Below, one piece after another: positions 38,774 through 48,927 of a DNA stretch of 64,000 nucleotides. The DNA is taken from positions 9,130,874 to 9,194,873 of the forward strand of contig NC_039512.1 of the NCBI RefSeq assembly GCF_003672135.1. Direction: 5' to 3'. A program made the position numbers and the translations under genes. The DNA is from Ooceraea biroi (Eukaryota > Arthropoda > Insecta > Hymenoptera > Formicidae). Below the pieces are notes generated by a model that was given only the letters and a program-made list of their open reading frames with translations, was not told the origin of the DNA and ran no database searches. Position 1 is the stretch's first letter, and each line of letters begins with the position of its first letter.

Positions 38774-40096
38774 CTAACAGCACATGATATTATTATAATA
38801 TTCTATACTCATACTATGAATATACGTACGGTATATAATATACCGAGAATATTCCTTGTATATCTCTTATAATATATTATGTTTCGTATATTCTCAGAAT
38901 ATACTTTTAATATCTCTTATAGTATATTATTTTTCGTACGTTCTCAGAATATACTTTTGAGTTACGCAATGTATATGCGCGCCATATTGATGGCGCTGCG
39001 GTTCCTTCTCTTGTTCCCTGCAATTGATGGCGTGATTGTTACATGAACGTGCAAATGATTAATCATAGGTAATTCTTTCTATTTCTTTCAAAATATATCA
39101 AATATATAAAAGATAATGTATAAAAGACATTTCAGCCTGAAAGATATTTGTCATATTTTTTATCCATACTTGATAATTCGTGATAAAATACATTATTCTT
39201 GCAATGTAACCTCAAAGTCTATCTTATCACGCCTGTGAGTTAATTAATATAAAATATATTTTATATTACAGATATGTATTACATAGCAACGTCGTTCTGG
39301 TACGTTGCTTCCAACATTGCGATCTCTGACATTTGCTTTCTGGCCTGTTGCGACTGGTGATTCTTGTGACTCTACGATCGTGATCAATCTCAGGTAATTA
39401 TTGTTATAAGAAAATGCATTAACTAAAAAAGATTTTATATAAAAGACATTCCTGCTTGAAAGATATGTACCATATTTTTGTTCCACGCTTCATTGTTTAT
39501 CATTAAATACGTTATTCTTGTAATGCAACCTCAGTCTATTTCATTGCACATGTGAGTTAATTAATATAAAATATATTTTATATTACAGATACGTATTACA
39601 TAGCAACGTCGTTCTGGTACATTGCTTCCAACATTGTGATCTCTGTCATTTGCTTTCTGGCCTGTTGCGACTGGTGATTCTTGTGATGCGATTATATATT
39701 ATACGGTTATATATTAATTTATGCTAATGAAGATATATAAAATGTATAAGATAAAGATATGTCTGATAACAATATAAAATATATATTTATAAAACGTAAA
39801 TATAGTATATGTAAATTAACCTCACGTAACCTAATCCATAATTCTAACTTAAAATCTGACGTAAAATCCGCGCGCGCGCCTAGCTGTATGATATACTAGT
39901 AATGTACCGACGACATTCTATGAACATCTCACAGAATATTCTCAGTATATACTACGAACTACAATAAGGGTGACATAGGAACGTTCGTAGTACGTACTCG
40001 GTATATCCTAGTACGTATATCGAATGTTCTGAGAATGTACACAATATACTTTTGCGATATTCTCCGAACATTTTCAGAATCTACATGTGCTGTTAG
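38774..40096. mobile_element. Non-autonomous TIR element with CTAACAGCACATG ends
   Basis: CTAACAGCACATG at 38774-38786 is matched by its perfect 13-base complement at 40084-40096. About 1.3 kb, with no coding sequence. It contains a tandem duplication of about 316 bases. Confidence 0.55.
39060..39705. repeat. Tandem duplication of about 316 bases
   Basis: Two diverged direct copies, about 39066-39375 and 39392-39695. Both contain GAGTTAATTAATATAAAAT, a TATTACAG acceptor-like site and the block GCAACGTCGTTCTGGTAC, followed by TTTGCTTTCTGGCCTGTTGC. Confidence 0.8.
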
Positions 40097-40121
40097 GGCT
40101 ATATAAAATATCCTTGAAACA

Positions 40122-40210
40122 ACAATTTATTGTGACCGATCTGGCAATACACTGGTGAAAACACACGACGTTTCGACCATCAATTGTGGTCCTTTTCAAG
40201 TGAAATAAAT
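40122..40210 (-). repeat. Retroelement-like tail with GTCGAAACGTC motif
   Basis: The minus strand reads CTTGAAAAGGACC, then ATGGTCGAAACGTCG, and ends with an AATAAATTG signal. This resembles conserved tails found with Penelope-like and other retroelements in many animals. It lies between two TIR-bounded segments. Confidence 0.35.
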
Positions 40211-40450
40211 ACTGTAGTCACATACTATAAAATATATAAAATATCCTGTGAATATTCCCAAACTCTGTTTTGTATATTACAAGAATATTTCAAAGAATAT
40301 TCTATGGCTCTATTCAGCATATTATAAGTAGTCCCATTTTATTATTCTCTGCACATTTATTTAATGTACTTTTCATCATATCAGTACATTCTCAGAATAT
40401 TCTAATATTCTCAATAAATATTTATAGAATCTTCACAGAATAGGTTTATG

Positions 40451-41480
40451 CCCATACAGCACCGATTAATACAGAAAGCTTTCAGGAAGGTTTTAAAATC
40501 ATTTCAAGATTTCACATTTCATATGCAACATTTCTGAAAGGATTCCGCAATATGTCATATGAAATGTTGCAACAGAAATGTTTCTAAAACCTACCACATG
40601 CAATAAATTTGAAAAAATGTGAATATTGTAAAAAGTAAAATTATATATATATACCTAGACCAAGTATTCGATCTTTAGTGAAGCTAACCAGTTGACAAAA
40701 AAATGCATTATCTTCACGTATCCTTTTTTTCTTTCAAATATAAGTGTTGGTTGAACAGAGAATTATATATCTATATAATTCTTTCCTTTTAATCAACTAT
40801 TTGGAGAAAGAAAAAGGAAAATATATAATATAAGAATGGCTCTTTGTCAATGTGCCAACAATTCACGCTGTTTAAAGGGAAACTTGGTGAATACTTGGTT
40901 TAGCTATGTATGTGTATATCTATATATCTTATATATATAGATATATATGCATATCTATATACATCTTATATATATTATGCATTTTTTTCATTAAGCATAT
41001 CTCAGAAATCATATTTATTATATTAATTAGATTGCAAATATTAAATAAAAACGTACAATAAAAATAATAAATACATTTTATATATAATTTTTATTATAAC
41101 TTTTTAGTATTTGCAATCTTCTGAATACTCGTATAATAAATTTAAATATAATTTCTGAAGTATTTTCAATTTATTTTAATAAGAGCTTTGTAATTTGTGT
41201 GCAACATCATAGGAAAGTTTCAAAATTATTGCAATTAACCTTTAGTAATATATCAAAAAGATTTCAGCTATTTTAATAATCTTTCGGCAATATTTCAGAA
41301 AGGTTGCAGATTGATCTATACCTTTCAGCAACCTTTCTATAAGGTTTTGAATGCAAGTGTCGCGGACATTTTGCTATTCCGGAGTTGTCTCATAACTGTT
41401 GCAGAAACATTTTGCAATGTCTATGAGATGCTTTCATTTGTCAGATGAAATACTTCTGAAATGTTTTCGTGCTGTATGGG
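40451..41480. mobile_element. Non-autonomous TIR element with CCCATACAGCAC ends
   Basis: CCCATACAGCAC at 40451 has its complement ending at 41480, about 1.03 kb. Both ends continue into related GAAAG..TTTCA-like sequence. A third CCCATACAGCAC end starts at 41513 with no partner seen downstream. 41492-42148 is otherwise non-coding. Confidence 0.6.
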
Positions 41481-42148
41481 TGCTATCTGGGTTATAGCAC
41501 CTAGTGTCCCTACCCATACAGCACAAGATCATTCTATGATCATTCATAGAATAATATCGGAGAATGTTTAGAATATTCTCATATAATGCTTCAGAGTTTC
41601 TGTGAACCTTCCATGGAACATTTGAAGTAGACAAAAACTCACATTCTCTGAATGTTCTATAAATATTCTGTAGCATATTCTATGAACATTTTGCGTATGT
41701 TTATGGACTGTTTTTATAGGATATTCTACACTCTAAATAATAAGTGTTTGAAATTTCAAACACTTTCGTTGTCACCGTTTTCAAGATGTTTATTAATGTT
41801 TGACATTTCAAACATTTATAAGTGTTGGGTTTGTGGTTGGTGTTTAATTATATTACATGCGTAAGGTGTTTGATTTTCTACTTAATTGAAATTTCCTGCA
41901 AATCAAATGTTTATGTTTTAAGGGCAAGCTGGAGTTGCTAGTGAAACAGTGTTGCCATTTACTCAAAAATTACAGTTAAAATGCTTTTTATTTAAATTTC
42001 GCACTTTGTACGCAGAAAATTGCGTGGACAACCGCAATTTTCTGCGTACAACTTGCCAAATTTTTATATTAAGCATTTGTTTGTGCAAATGGCAGCACCA
42101 TCGCGAAGAAGTTCACTAGCAGCTCCAGCATCCCCTTAAGGCGATCCT

Positions 42149-42295
42149 GGGGGTCTATTACGTATCTCTTCACGGAGTGAAAATGTGAAAAATGAGCAAA
42201 TTTACTGGAATATTTATAATTTAATTGGTCAACACCTAGTGAATTTGCTCACTTTTCGCATTTTCACTCCGTGAAGAGATACGTAATAGACCCCC
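42149..42295. mobile_element. Fold-back MITE
   Basis: GGGGGTCTATTACGTATCTC at the left is mirrored at the right, with arms of about 55 bases also containing the CTTCACGGAGTGAAAATG block, around a loop of about 35 bases. No coding content. Confidence 0.8.
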
Positions 42296-42479
42296 TGGAG
42301 TGGCTAGGGAACTAATACATACATCCAAATTTTCACATAAACTTATCTTTTTATTGATTGCATAGAATGAAAAATCCTTTTCCACGATTAAAGTAGAAAC
42401 AATAACGGAGTGGTGGCCACTCGACTTAATGCCAAAAACGGAAAAAAGTTAAAAATTACAGTTTTGTTATCGGCTTCTA

Positions 42480-43582
42480 CAGGGTGATTCAGAATAACCA
42501 CTTTTTCCTTTGGCAAAAGTTTGTCCGAAGCTTAGTTTTTAAGTTATAAGGAGAAATAGTTAACGTATGACAGGTCGCGTAGAGAAGATAAAATATCTGC
42601 ACATTATTAAAATGATTGCTCTGAAGAGGATTAATTTTTTAGAAAACACTTTTCTTCAATGTCTTCATGGTAAAAGAAAAGGCGAAACGTATAAGTAATA
42701 TTAATATGTTTTGTAAAGGACCGATTTCGTGCGACAGTATACGTTTTGACAATATTTGTATTCGTGACTGTGTCGAATTCCCGCGTTTTGATTTCTGAGG
42801 CTTCAACCAATTACGCATTCAACAGTGTTACCACACAATAAACAATAAAATCAGTCGACTGCTCGCTATCGTCGCGTAAACATGTGTTGTGTGTTCGTCG
42901 CGAAAACACGTGTTTCTTTCTTCAAATAATTGTCACGCGCCGAATGATTAGTAGTGATCGATAGTGATTTATAGTGATTAACTGATCGATTCGTTAATAC
43001 ATTCCTCATTCTATCGATCAAGTGAGTGAATAGAATGTGTCAATGTGTTGAAGCGTCAAACAATGAAGAAGAAAAGAAGAAAAACTTCTACTTAATTACT
43101 GGACCTTAATTACTCGATGGATCTTTCTCATTGTGGGAACAACAGCTGATCGCTACACACGATGGTACGTGCGTGTACACGTTTAAACATGTTGGAACAT
43201 GTTTTCTCTTTCTCTCTCTCTCTCCCTCCCTCTTCCTCTCCCTCTCTCATACGTATTTTAAATATGCTACTTTTAACCTAAGATTAATATTTAAGTGTGT
43301 GGTGTGTGTGTGTGTGTGTGTTATGTGAATTTGAATGTATACGTGTCCTACGTATGCGTGCATCAGCTGATCGCAGCGGGCGCCTCACGTAAGCACCCGC
43401 GTGTAACAGTACGTTGCGCCATCCCTGCTCATCTTCTCTACGCGACCCGTCATACGTTAACTATTTCTCCTTATAACTTAAAAACTAAACTTCGGACAAA
43501 CTTTTGCCAAAGGAAAAGTCGTCTCAGAATACCATCAGGAATATGCTCCTTTAAGGACAAGTGGTTATTCTGAATCACCCTG
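42480..43582. mobile_element. Non-autonomous mariner element
   Basis: Ends start CAGGGTGATTCAGAATAACC and are mirrored at 43582, each flanked by TA (42478-42479, 43583-43584) as in Tc1/mariner insertions. Long imperfect inverted arms of about 100 bases or more share TTTGGCAAAAGTTTGTCCGA. The interior has CT and GT simple repeats and no transposase. Length 1,103 bases. Confidence 0.78.
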
Positions 43583-43627
43583 TATATATAGGCTATAGTC
43601 TTACCTCGTACAATAATTTGCTTAATG

Positions 43628-44560
43628 TAAAAGTTATGCACTTTGTACGTACAAAATATGAGTGACCACCACTCGGGATAGAATGAAGTATTATTAGGGT
43701 GCTTTTAAAAGTAAGTTTTGAAGCGTAGTAAAAAAGAAACGTTTCTGCAAAAATTTTGGCCATACAATTTGCGTGAAATCGTGGCCAAGAGTCATGCAGA
43801 CTACAAAATTAGTTGCTCGATATTGCGAGAGATGGCGCTACTCGATATGTCCCCTCGACGGGCGCGTATTCGGACGCTGGGACCGGCGTTGCCACATATC
43901 CAGAAGGAAAAAAGCAAATTGTGGCAACAAGGCGACGGACGATACGGCTACGGCAATGATAGACGTGGAATACGGGACCGTGCCGGCATCAGTGCCGCGA
44001 TACGTGCCTCTGGCCCCCGCACCAGCATATGCTTTATATTTTCTACAATACAATACTTTATGCACTTTATACGTACAAAATATGAATGACCCCGACTCGG
44101 GATAGAATGAAGGATTATTAAGGCGCTTTTTGTTGGAGCGGAAGGGACGAGGTAACCGGAGAAATCGGAGCACTTTGGTTTTAACATACAGAGTTTATTC
44201 TAACAAGTAATAAGTAACCAAAGAAGTTCATACAATGAGAAATAATTAAGAGAAAAGAAACTCAGTCTCTACTCTAGAGAGCTGTACTGTACGGAAGCCG
44301 GAACTCGACAGAGGTAGAGCACGAACGCGTGTACTGGCTTTATTAAGAAGATGTGCCCGCATCAGCGCCATCGCTCGCATCGATTAGCTATCGATTAATC
44401 TATCGATATCTCCGTCTATCGATATTTATCATTACGAGAAATTATCCTCTAACACTTTTAAAAGAAAGTTTTCGCGCGTAGTAAAAAAGATACGTTTCTG
44501 CAAAACTTTTGATGCATACGATTTGCGTGAAATCAGGGCCAAGAGTAAAACGTATGTCTG
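43628..44560. repeat. Tandem repeat, second copy split by a solo LTR
   Basis: The segment at about 43628-43803 (TGCACTTTGTACGTACAAAA, CTCGGGATAGAATGAAG, GCTTTTAAAAG, AAAGTTTT..GTAGTAAAAAAG) recurs at about 44052-44550 in the same orientation. The second copy is interrupted exactly in CTTTTAAAAG by the LTR at 44131-44454. Confidence 0.75.
44131..44454. mobile_element. Solo LTR with CTTTT target duplication
   Basis: A 324-base unit starting TGTTGGAG and ending CTCTAACA, flanked by identical CTTTT at 44126-44130 and 44455-44459. The uninterrupted repeat copy nearby shows the empty site. AATAAA motifs occur on the minus strand, suggesting minus orientation. Several ATCGAT motifs cluster near its right end. 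Confidence 0.85.
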
Positions 44561-45095
44561 TACATATGCTGTACGTACATATTTACGTACAGACATACAT
44601 TTTATTCAACATAAAAAAAGTATTTAATTCCGTGTGCCCCAGCTCGCGACCCTCCCTTGAAAGTGAGAGAGTGTTGCTTTGTATATTCAATGAAAGTATG
44701 CAGTATGTAATACACGATTACTATTATATATGTTTTTTTGTATAAATGTATTTTTTAATATGTATCTGATCTATATCCTTCTTTTATTATATAATGTATT
44801 ATGCTAATATGCTAGAAGTATTTATTATATGATATGAATTTTATTAATCATATGTATTACATACCATAACTTTTCCTTTATATATATATGAAGCAATACT
44901 TTCTCACATAAATGTAACGAAATACATACGAGATGCATAAAGAGGAAATCAAAATTAAAAATATAGATGTATGCATTCGTCATTCATTCTTTACACTTGC
45001 ATGTATATATGTAGTACATAATTTAAAAAATTAATATAATATGACAAATATCTCTTGTATATTAGCATAATACGTACATTGTTTAATAAAAAAAA

Positions 45096-45180
45096 CACAT
45101 ATACCAGGAATCGCACCCGTGACAAACTGAAACTCATGATTGCGCGAGACGCTACACCTAATATGCCACGCTATGCGTCA
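45096..45180 (-). mobile_element. tRNA-like SINE fragment
   Basis: The minus strand shows GCGTGGCATATTAGGTGTAG, then GTCTCGCGC, then a B-box-like GGGTGCGATTCCTGGT, the order of a tRNA-derived SINE head. The A box is poor and the B box has a G for T, so it is degenerate. Confidence 0.4.
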
Positions 45181-45237
45181 CAACTACAAGTATCACCTTT
45201 ATTTTAACTTATATCGTTCACTATTACTCAATACAAT

Positions 45238-45810
45238 TCTCAAAAAGATGCAAGAATTATTAAAAAAACTCTCGACGAGACAAATGTTCCTCTCTCTTTG
45301 CTGGAGCAGAATATTTTACCTCTGCACAGCAAAGTGACTGATGAATCTTTTTAGATGCATTTTTACGCATCGTCAGAGAGACGTCTCCTTTCGAGACACA
45401 AAGCGTGCAGTACCTGGAATCTCCTCAGCTCATTGATGCTAGTAATAGCGACATGAGCATTCAAATAATTAGAGGGAATTGTACCGATCATTGGCGGTGC
45501 ATTTTCTTTGACGGTTCCAAACTGCATGTGTATGACAGCATACCCGGCTGTACATATAACAAATTAGCAGCAAAGGATAAAAATTATATTCGCAAACGTT
45601 TCCCACTAATAAACGTGAGCGATATAATTTTTGAAAAGGTGCAAACACAACCATAGTACGAGTTGTGTGGTATTTATGATGCCGCCTTTGCTACAGCTGT
45701 AGCGTTGGGAAAAGATCCATGCGAGGAAAAATATTCCAATGACATGAAACGCATGAGACGTCATTTTCTTACTATTTTACAAAGTAAGAACGCTTTTCCC
45801 AACATAAAAA
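45238..45810 (+). pseudogene. Ulp1-like (C48) cysteine protease remnant from a transposon
   Basis: Frames pieced across one frameshift near 45350 and a stop at 45654-45656 give TQSVQYLESPQLI-like sequence, then CTDHWRCIFFDGSKLHVYDS and, after the stop, LCGIYDAAFATA. His in HW, Asp in VYDS and Cys in CGIY match the catalytic order of Ulp1-type proteases that recur in insect mobile elements. Broken, so not functional. Confidence 0.65.
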
Positions 45811-46129
45811 CTGTACAACAAAGCCAAATGCGATCAATTTGTGATCTGGCATGTACAACAAAGCCAGATATAAAAAGAAAAGATACATAGAAAGAAAGAA
45901 TGGAAGAAAAGATAGAAAAAATAGATAGAAAAAATAGAAAAAAGATAGAAAGCATAGATAGATAGGTAGATATAAAGAATAGAGCTTAGAAAAAGGCAAT
46001 GCATAGATAACATTATAATTATTATAAAGCCATTTTACACTCGATGTATAATTTAGGACATAATTCGGAAAGCTTAGAAAGCGTATTAAGAAAAGAACGT
46101 TTGAAATATATTAGAAGTACATCTATACA

Positions 46130-46152
46130 TAAATAAATAAATAAATAAATAA
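46130..46152. repeat. AAAT tetranucleotide repeat
   Basis: About five and a half AAAT units. 45811-46756 otherwise shows AT-rich DNA, including an AGAAAGA/AGATAGA-rich stretch (about 45885-45970), and no gene. Confidence 0.9.
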
Positions 46153-46756
46153 TTTAATATACTATACAAGATACATAAAAGCATTAATGGAATTATATCC
46201 TTCATCTGTCGCGAATTATACATTGGGTAAAGTGACCTTTACACTGCAAGTATTAAATCGTTTTTGACCGAGTTTCGAGTTTTTAAACTAATACCGAATT
46301 TGTTATGTTGAAAACGATTACAGAGTTCTTATAACAATCTGACGAGAATAATTACTGAAAAGTCTAAGAATTCCACAATTCTATTTTTAACATGAACGAA
46401 ATATTAATTTAAAGATAACTCAGAACGGTCGAAAAGAATTTAATACTTTTCGTATTTAAAGGAAAAAAGCGTACATGCCTTTTACCTAATATAATACTTA
46501 AAATGATATGTATAATACATTCGAAATTACGCCTAAGCTATAATTACTGCGGCTGCTATGATTTATTATTAAAGTTAGCAAGACATGTACGTTAGATAAA
46601 TAAGTTAATGTAATGGGAACAACAGCAATAAAACTTGATTTATTTACCACAGAGAGGTCATCATTATGTGCAAAATAACATATCTATTTTGCATATAATA
46701 ATCTGTGAGAAATAAAATGTTTCTTATTATTTGTTGTTTTCAATCAATCAATTATA

Positions 46757-46990
46757 TAGGGTATCTCTAAAGTCTGACCCAACCCCTTGGATCTCGGAAA
46801 CGGCTTTAGATATGGAAAAAAGTTTCAGACAAAAATTGTAGGATATTAAGGGGGACAGATGATGAAGGTGTGCACTTGACCTTGAGAGACCATTTCAAAG
46901 CTAGATCAATGTGATCGATGTTTTCTTAAACGGAACCCCTAATTTTTTATTGCATATTCTTGTAGCTTTTGCCGAGACGTTTTCAAAACA
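46757..46990. mobile_element. Mariner-type end fragment
   Basis: TAGGGTATCTCTAAAGTCTG next to a TA, followed by sequence typical of long mariner ends (ACCCAACCCCTTGG). It does not match the right end at 48925, so it is probably a piece of a different mariner, not the partner of the transposase below. Confidence 0.4.
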
Positions 46991-46991
46991 C

Positions 46992-47442
46992 TACCCACCT
47001 GTGTCTTTTGCGCAAGCCATGCCTAAAATATGAAGCTTCAAAATTGACATACCGCTGGCATTCGCATTACCCGATGTACACCGCGGGGAGGTTGCTTGGT
47101 CGGATTTGTGTACATTTTGAGCATCTTCTGCAGTAACGGCAAGAAAATACTTAATTATTTGAACGTAAAAGGAAGGAGAAGAAGAATGGAGGAGAGAGAG
47201 GGGGAGGGAGGGAGAGGGAGAGGGTGGGAGGGAGGGAGGGAGAGAGAGAACTGAAGAAACACACACACACAAAATCGGTCCTTTTTAGGGCCACTACATG
47301 ATGTACAAATTCGACCGAGCAACCTCCCCGCGGTGTACATCAGGTAATGCGAATGCCGACGATATGTCAACTTTGAAGCTTCATATTTTAGGCATGACTT
47401 GCGCAAAAGACACAGGTGGCTACCCACCTGTGTCTTTTGCGC
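46992..47442. repeat. Triplicated segment in alternating orientation around a GA-rich spacer
   Basis: The segment at 46992-47113 is repeated inverted at about 47300-47420. Its first 24 or so bases recur again in direct orientation at 47420-47442, forming a 19-base perfect hairpin (GCGCAAAAGACACAGGTGG and complement). The spacer holds a GA/GGGA-rich tract (47165-47255) and an AC run. Confidence 0.8.
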
Positions 47443-48473
47443 ATAATACGAGAGGAATTCCAGTGCGTCGTCGTGTTCGAGACGAAGAAAGAGTGCTCGA
47501 CGCGTTTCATGAAAACCCTGGAACCAGCGTACGTCGTACGGCACTCGAATTTGGTCTTTCGCGGTCCGAGGTGCATTCCATCTTACGGCAAAATGAGTTG
47601 CACCCGTACCATTACCAACGAGTGCAACAGATTTTACCGAGGGATGTAGAACAACGAATATACTTTTGCGAAGGTTTGTCATTATCAACTTTTTATATTC
47701 ACGATAATTTGAAAATGTTCTAACCGTCGAAAAACCATACGCAGGATTTCTCGCACAATGTCGACGGAATGTCTCTTTTCCCGACATTATTTTATGGACG
47801 GACGAATCAACGTTCACACCAAACGGCGTGTTCAATTGCCGCAATTTTTTGTATTGGGCAGATGAAAATCCTCATGTCGTCCGTCAAGGCGCATTTCAAT
47901 ATCGTTGGTCAATTAACGTTTGGGCAGGAATAATCGGCAATCAAGTCGTAAGTTTAAGTTGAAAGAAAGCAATTTCTCCTGCTGTTTAAGTAAAATATGT
48001 TCGTTTATACTTATTATTTTCAGATTGGTCCATACTTTCTGCCACCGCGTTTAACCGGCGATATTTATAGAAATTTTATAGTGAACGAATTGCCGATACT
48101 TCTCGCGGATGTGCCTCTTCACATACGAAGACAATTAATATTTCAGCACGACGGGGCTCCGGCTCATTTTAGTCGTCAAGTACGCGAGGTGTTAGACGCG
48201 CATTTTCCCGATAGGTGGATAGGTCGTGGTGGCCCTATTATCTGGCCAGTACGGTCGCCAGACTTGAACGTGTTAGATTTTTTTGTATGGGGACATATAA
48301 AAAATGTAATCGAGCACCAGCGTAATGGTACAGAAAACGAGGTACGTGAAGCTATTGTTGCGGCCTTCAATACCATTACGCCGGACATGGCACACCGTGC
48401 CACACGCGATATTGTACGAAGAGCCGACCTCTGCGTACGAGAAAGGGGACGACATTTCGAACAATTCAATTAA
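47442..48473 (+). CDS. DD41D mariner transposase with two apparent introns, N-terminus missing
   Basis: Cut-and-paste transposase of the Tc1/mariner superfamily. Read as exons up to 47673, 47745-47947 and 48024-48473, it is open without frameshift. The intervening 71 and 76 bases have GT..AG ends (GTTTGT..CGCAG; GTAAGT..TTTCAG) and preserve phase. Second HTH: ERVLDAFHENPGTSVRRTA and GLSRSEVHSILRQNELHPYH. Catalytic residues: Asp in LWTDESTF, Asp in QHDGAPAH, Asp in SPDLNVLDFF; 41 residues separate the last two, hence DD41D. The C-terminal CVRERGRHFEQF matches the other copy at 60 kb. The first HTH is absent; upstream sequence is the triplicated repeat, so the start is unknown and the copy is probably inactive. 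Confidence 0.72.
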
Positions 48474-48904
48474 ATTAATCGAATTAAATAATGAGAGTGG
48501 ATTAGGCCTACCGGGGAAACCACTATAAAAAAGCGCACCGAGCTATCTACCGCTAGGTGGTGTGAAAATGATAGCGTATCATTTCCTTGCTATTAAAAAC
48601 ACCGCGCTGGAAACTTATTGTTTCCTCGTCGGCAATGTACGGAAAGCACAAATACATAATAGATTCTCGACGCGGTATCATATGTCACGCGCCGCGCTTC
48701 GCGAGTCGCTCGCGGTTCCCCCCTCGTCCCTCTCTTCTTGACTCCGCCTCTCGCTCTATCTCCCAAGTCCGGCCTAACGCTTTCAGCGCGTTTATTGGCT
48801 CAGACGTATATGTTAATAACTTAATAACTATTGCGAATTTCGAAAAATAGTATTTGACTTTTCTTCTCGGTTTACTCCTATCTACCTGTACTTTTCGTCT
48901 GAGT

Positions 48905-48927
48905 CATTTTATTTCGGACACCCTGTA
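48905..48927. mobile_element. Right end of the mariner at 47-49 kb
   Basis: The complement starts CAGGGTGTCCGAAATAAA next to TA at 48926-48927, a typical mariner terminus. No matching left end is seen in the window. Confidence 0.6.

Larger units (their letters stand above)
37618..41491. mobile_element. Large composite TIR element with CCCAGATAGCAC ends
   Basis: CCCAGATAGCAC at 37618 is matched by its exact complement GTGCTATCTGGG ending at 41491. Between them lie two further bracketed segments with similar ends (38774-40096 and 40451-41480). The interior is AT-rich, dense in GAATATTCT-like palindromes and non-coding. I cannot tell whether the outer pair delimits one transposon or is chance pairing of two family members. 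No clear target duplication is seen. Confidence 0.45.

Noticed and set aside
42480..43582. Coding capacity in the 1.1-kb mariner-like element
   Set aside because: Frames inside are short and composed of CT and GT repeat text; no DDE blocks.
47155..47844. 229-codon minus-strand frame across the mariner
   Set aside because: Antisense to the DD41D transposase; the Ser/Leu-rich tail is complement of the GA tract.
48587..48850. 87-codon frame after the mariner
   Set aside because: Lies in the presumed mariner terminal region with no motif.
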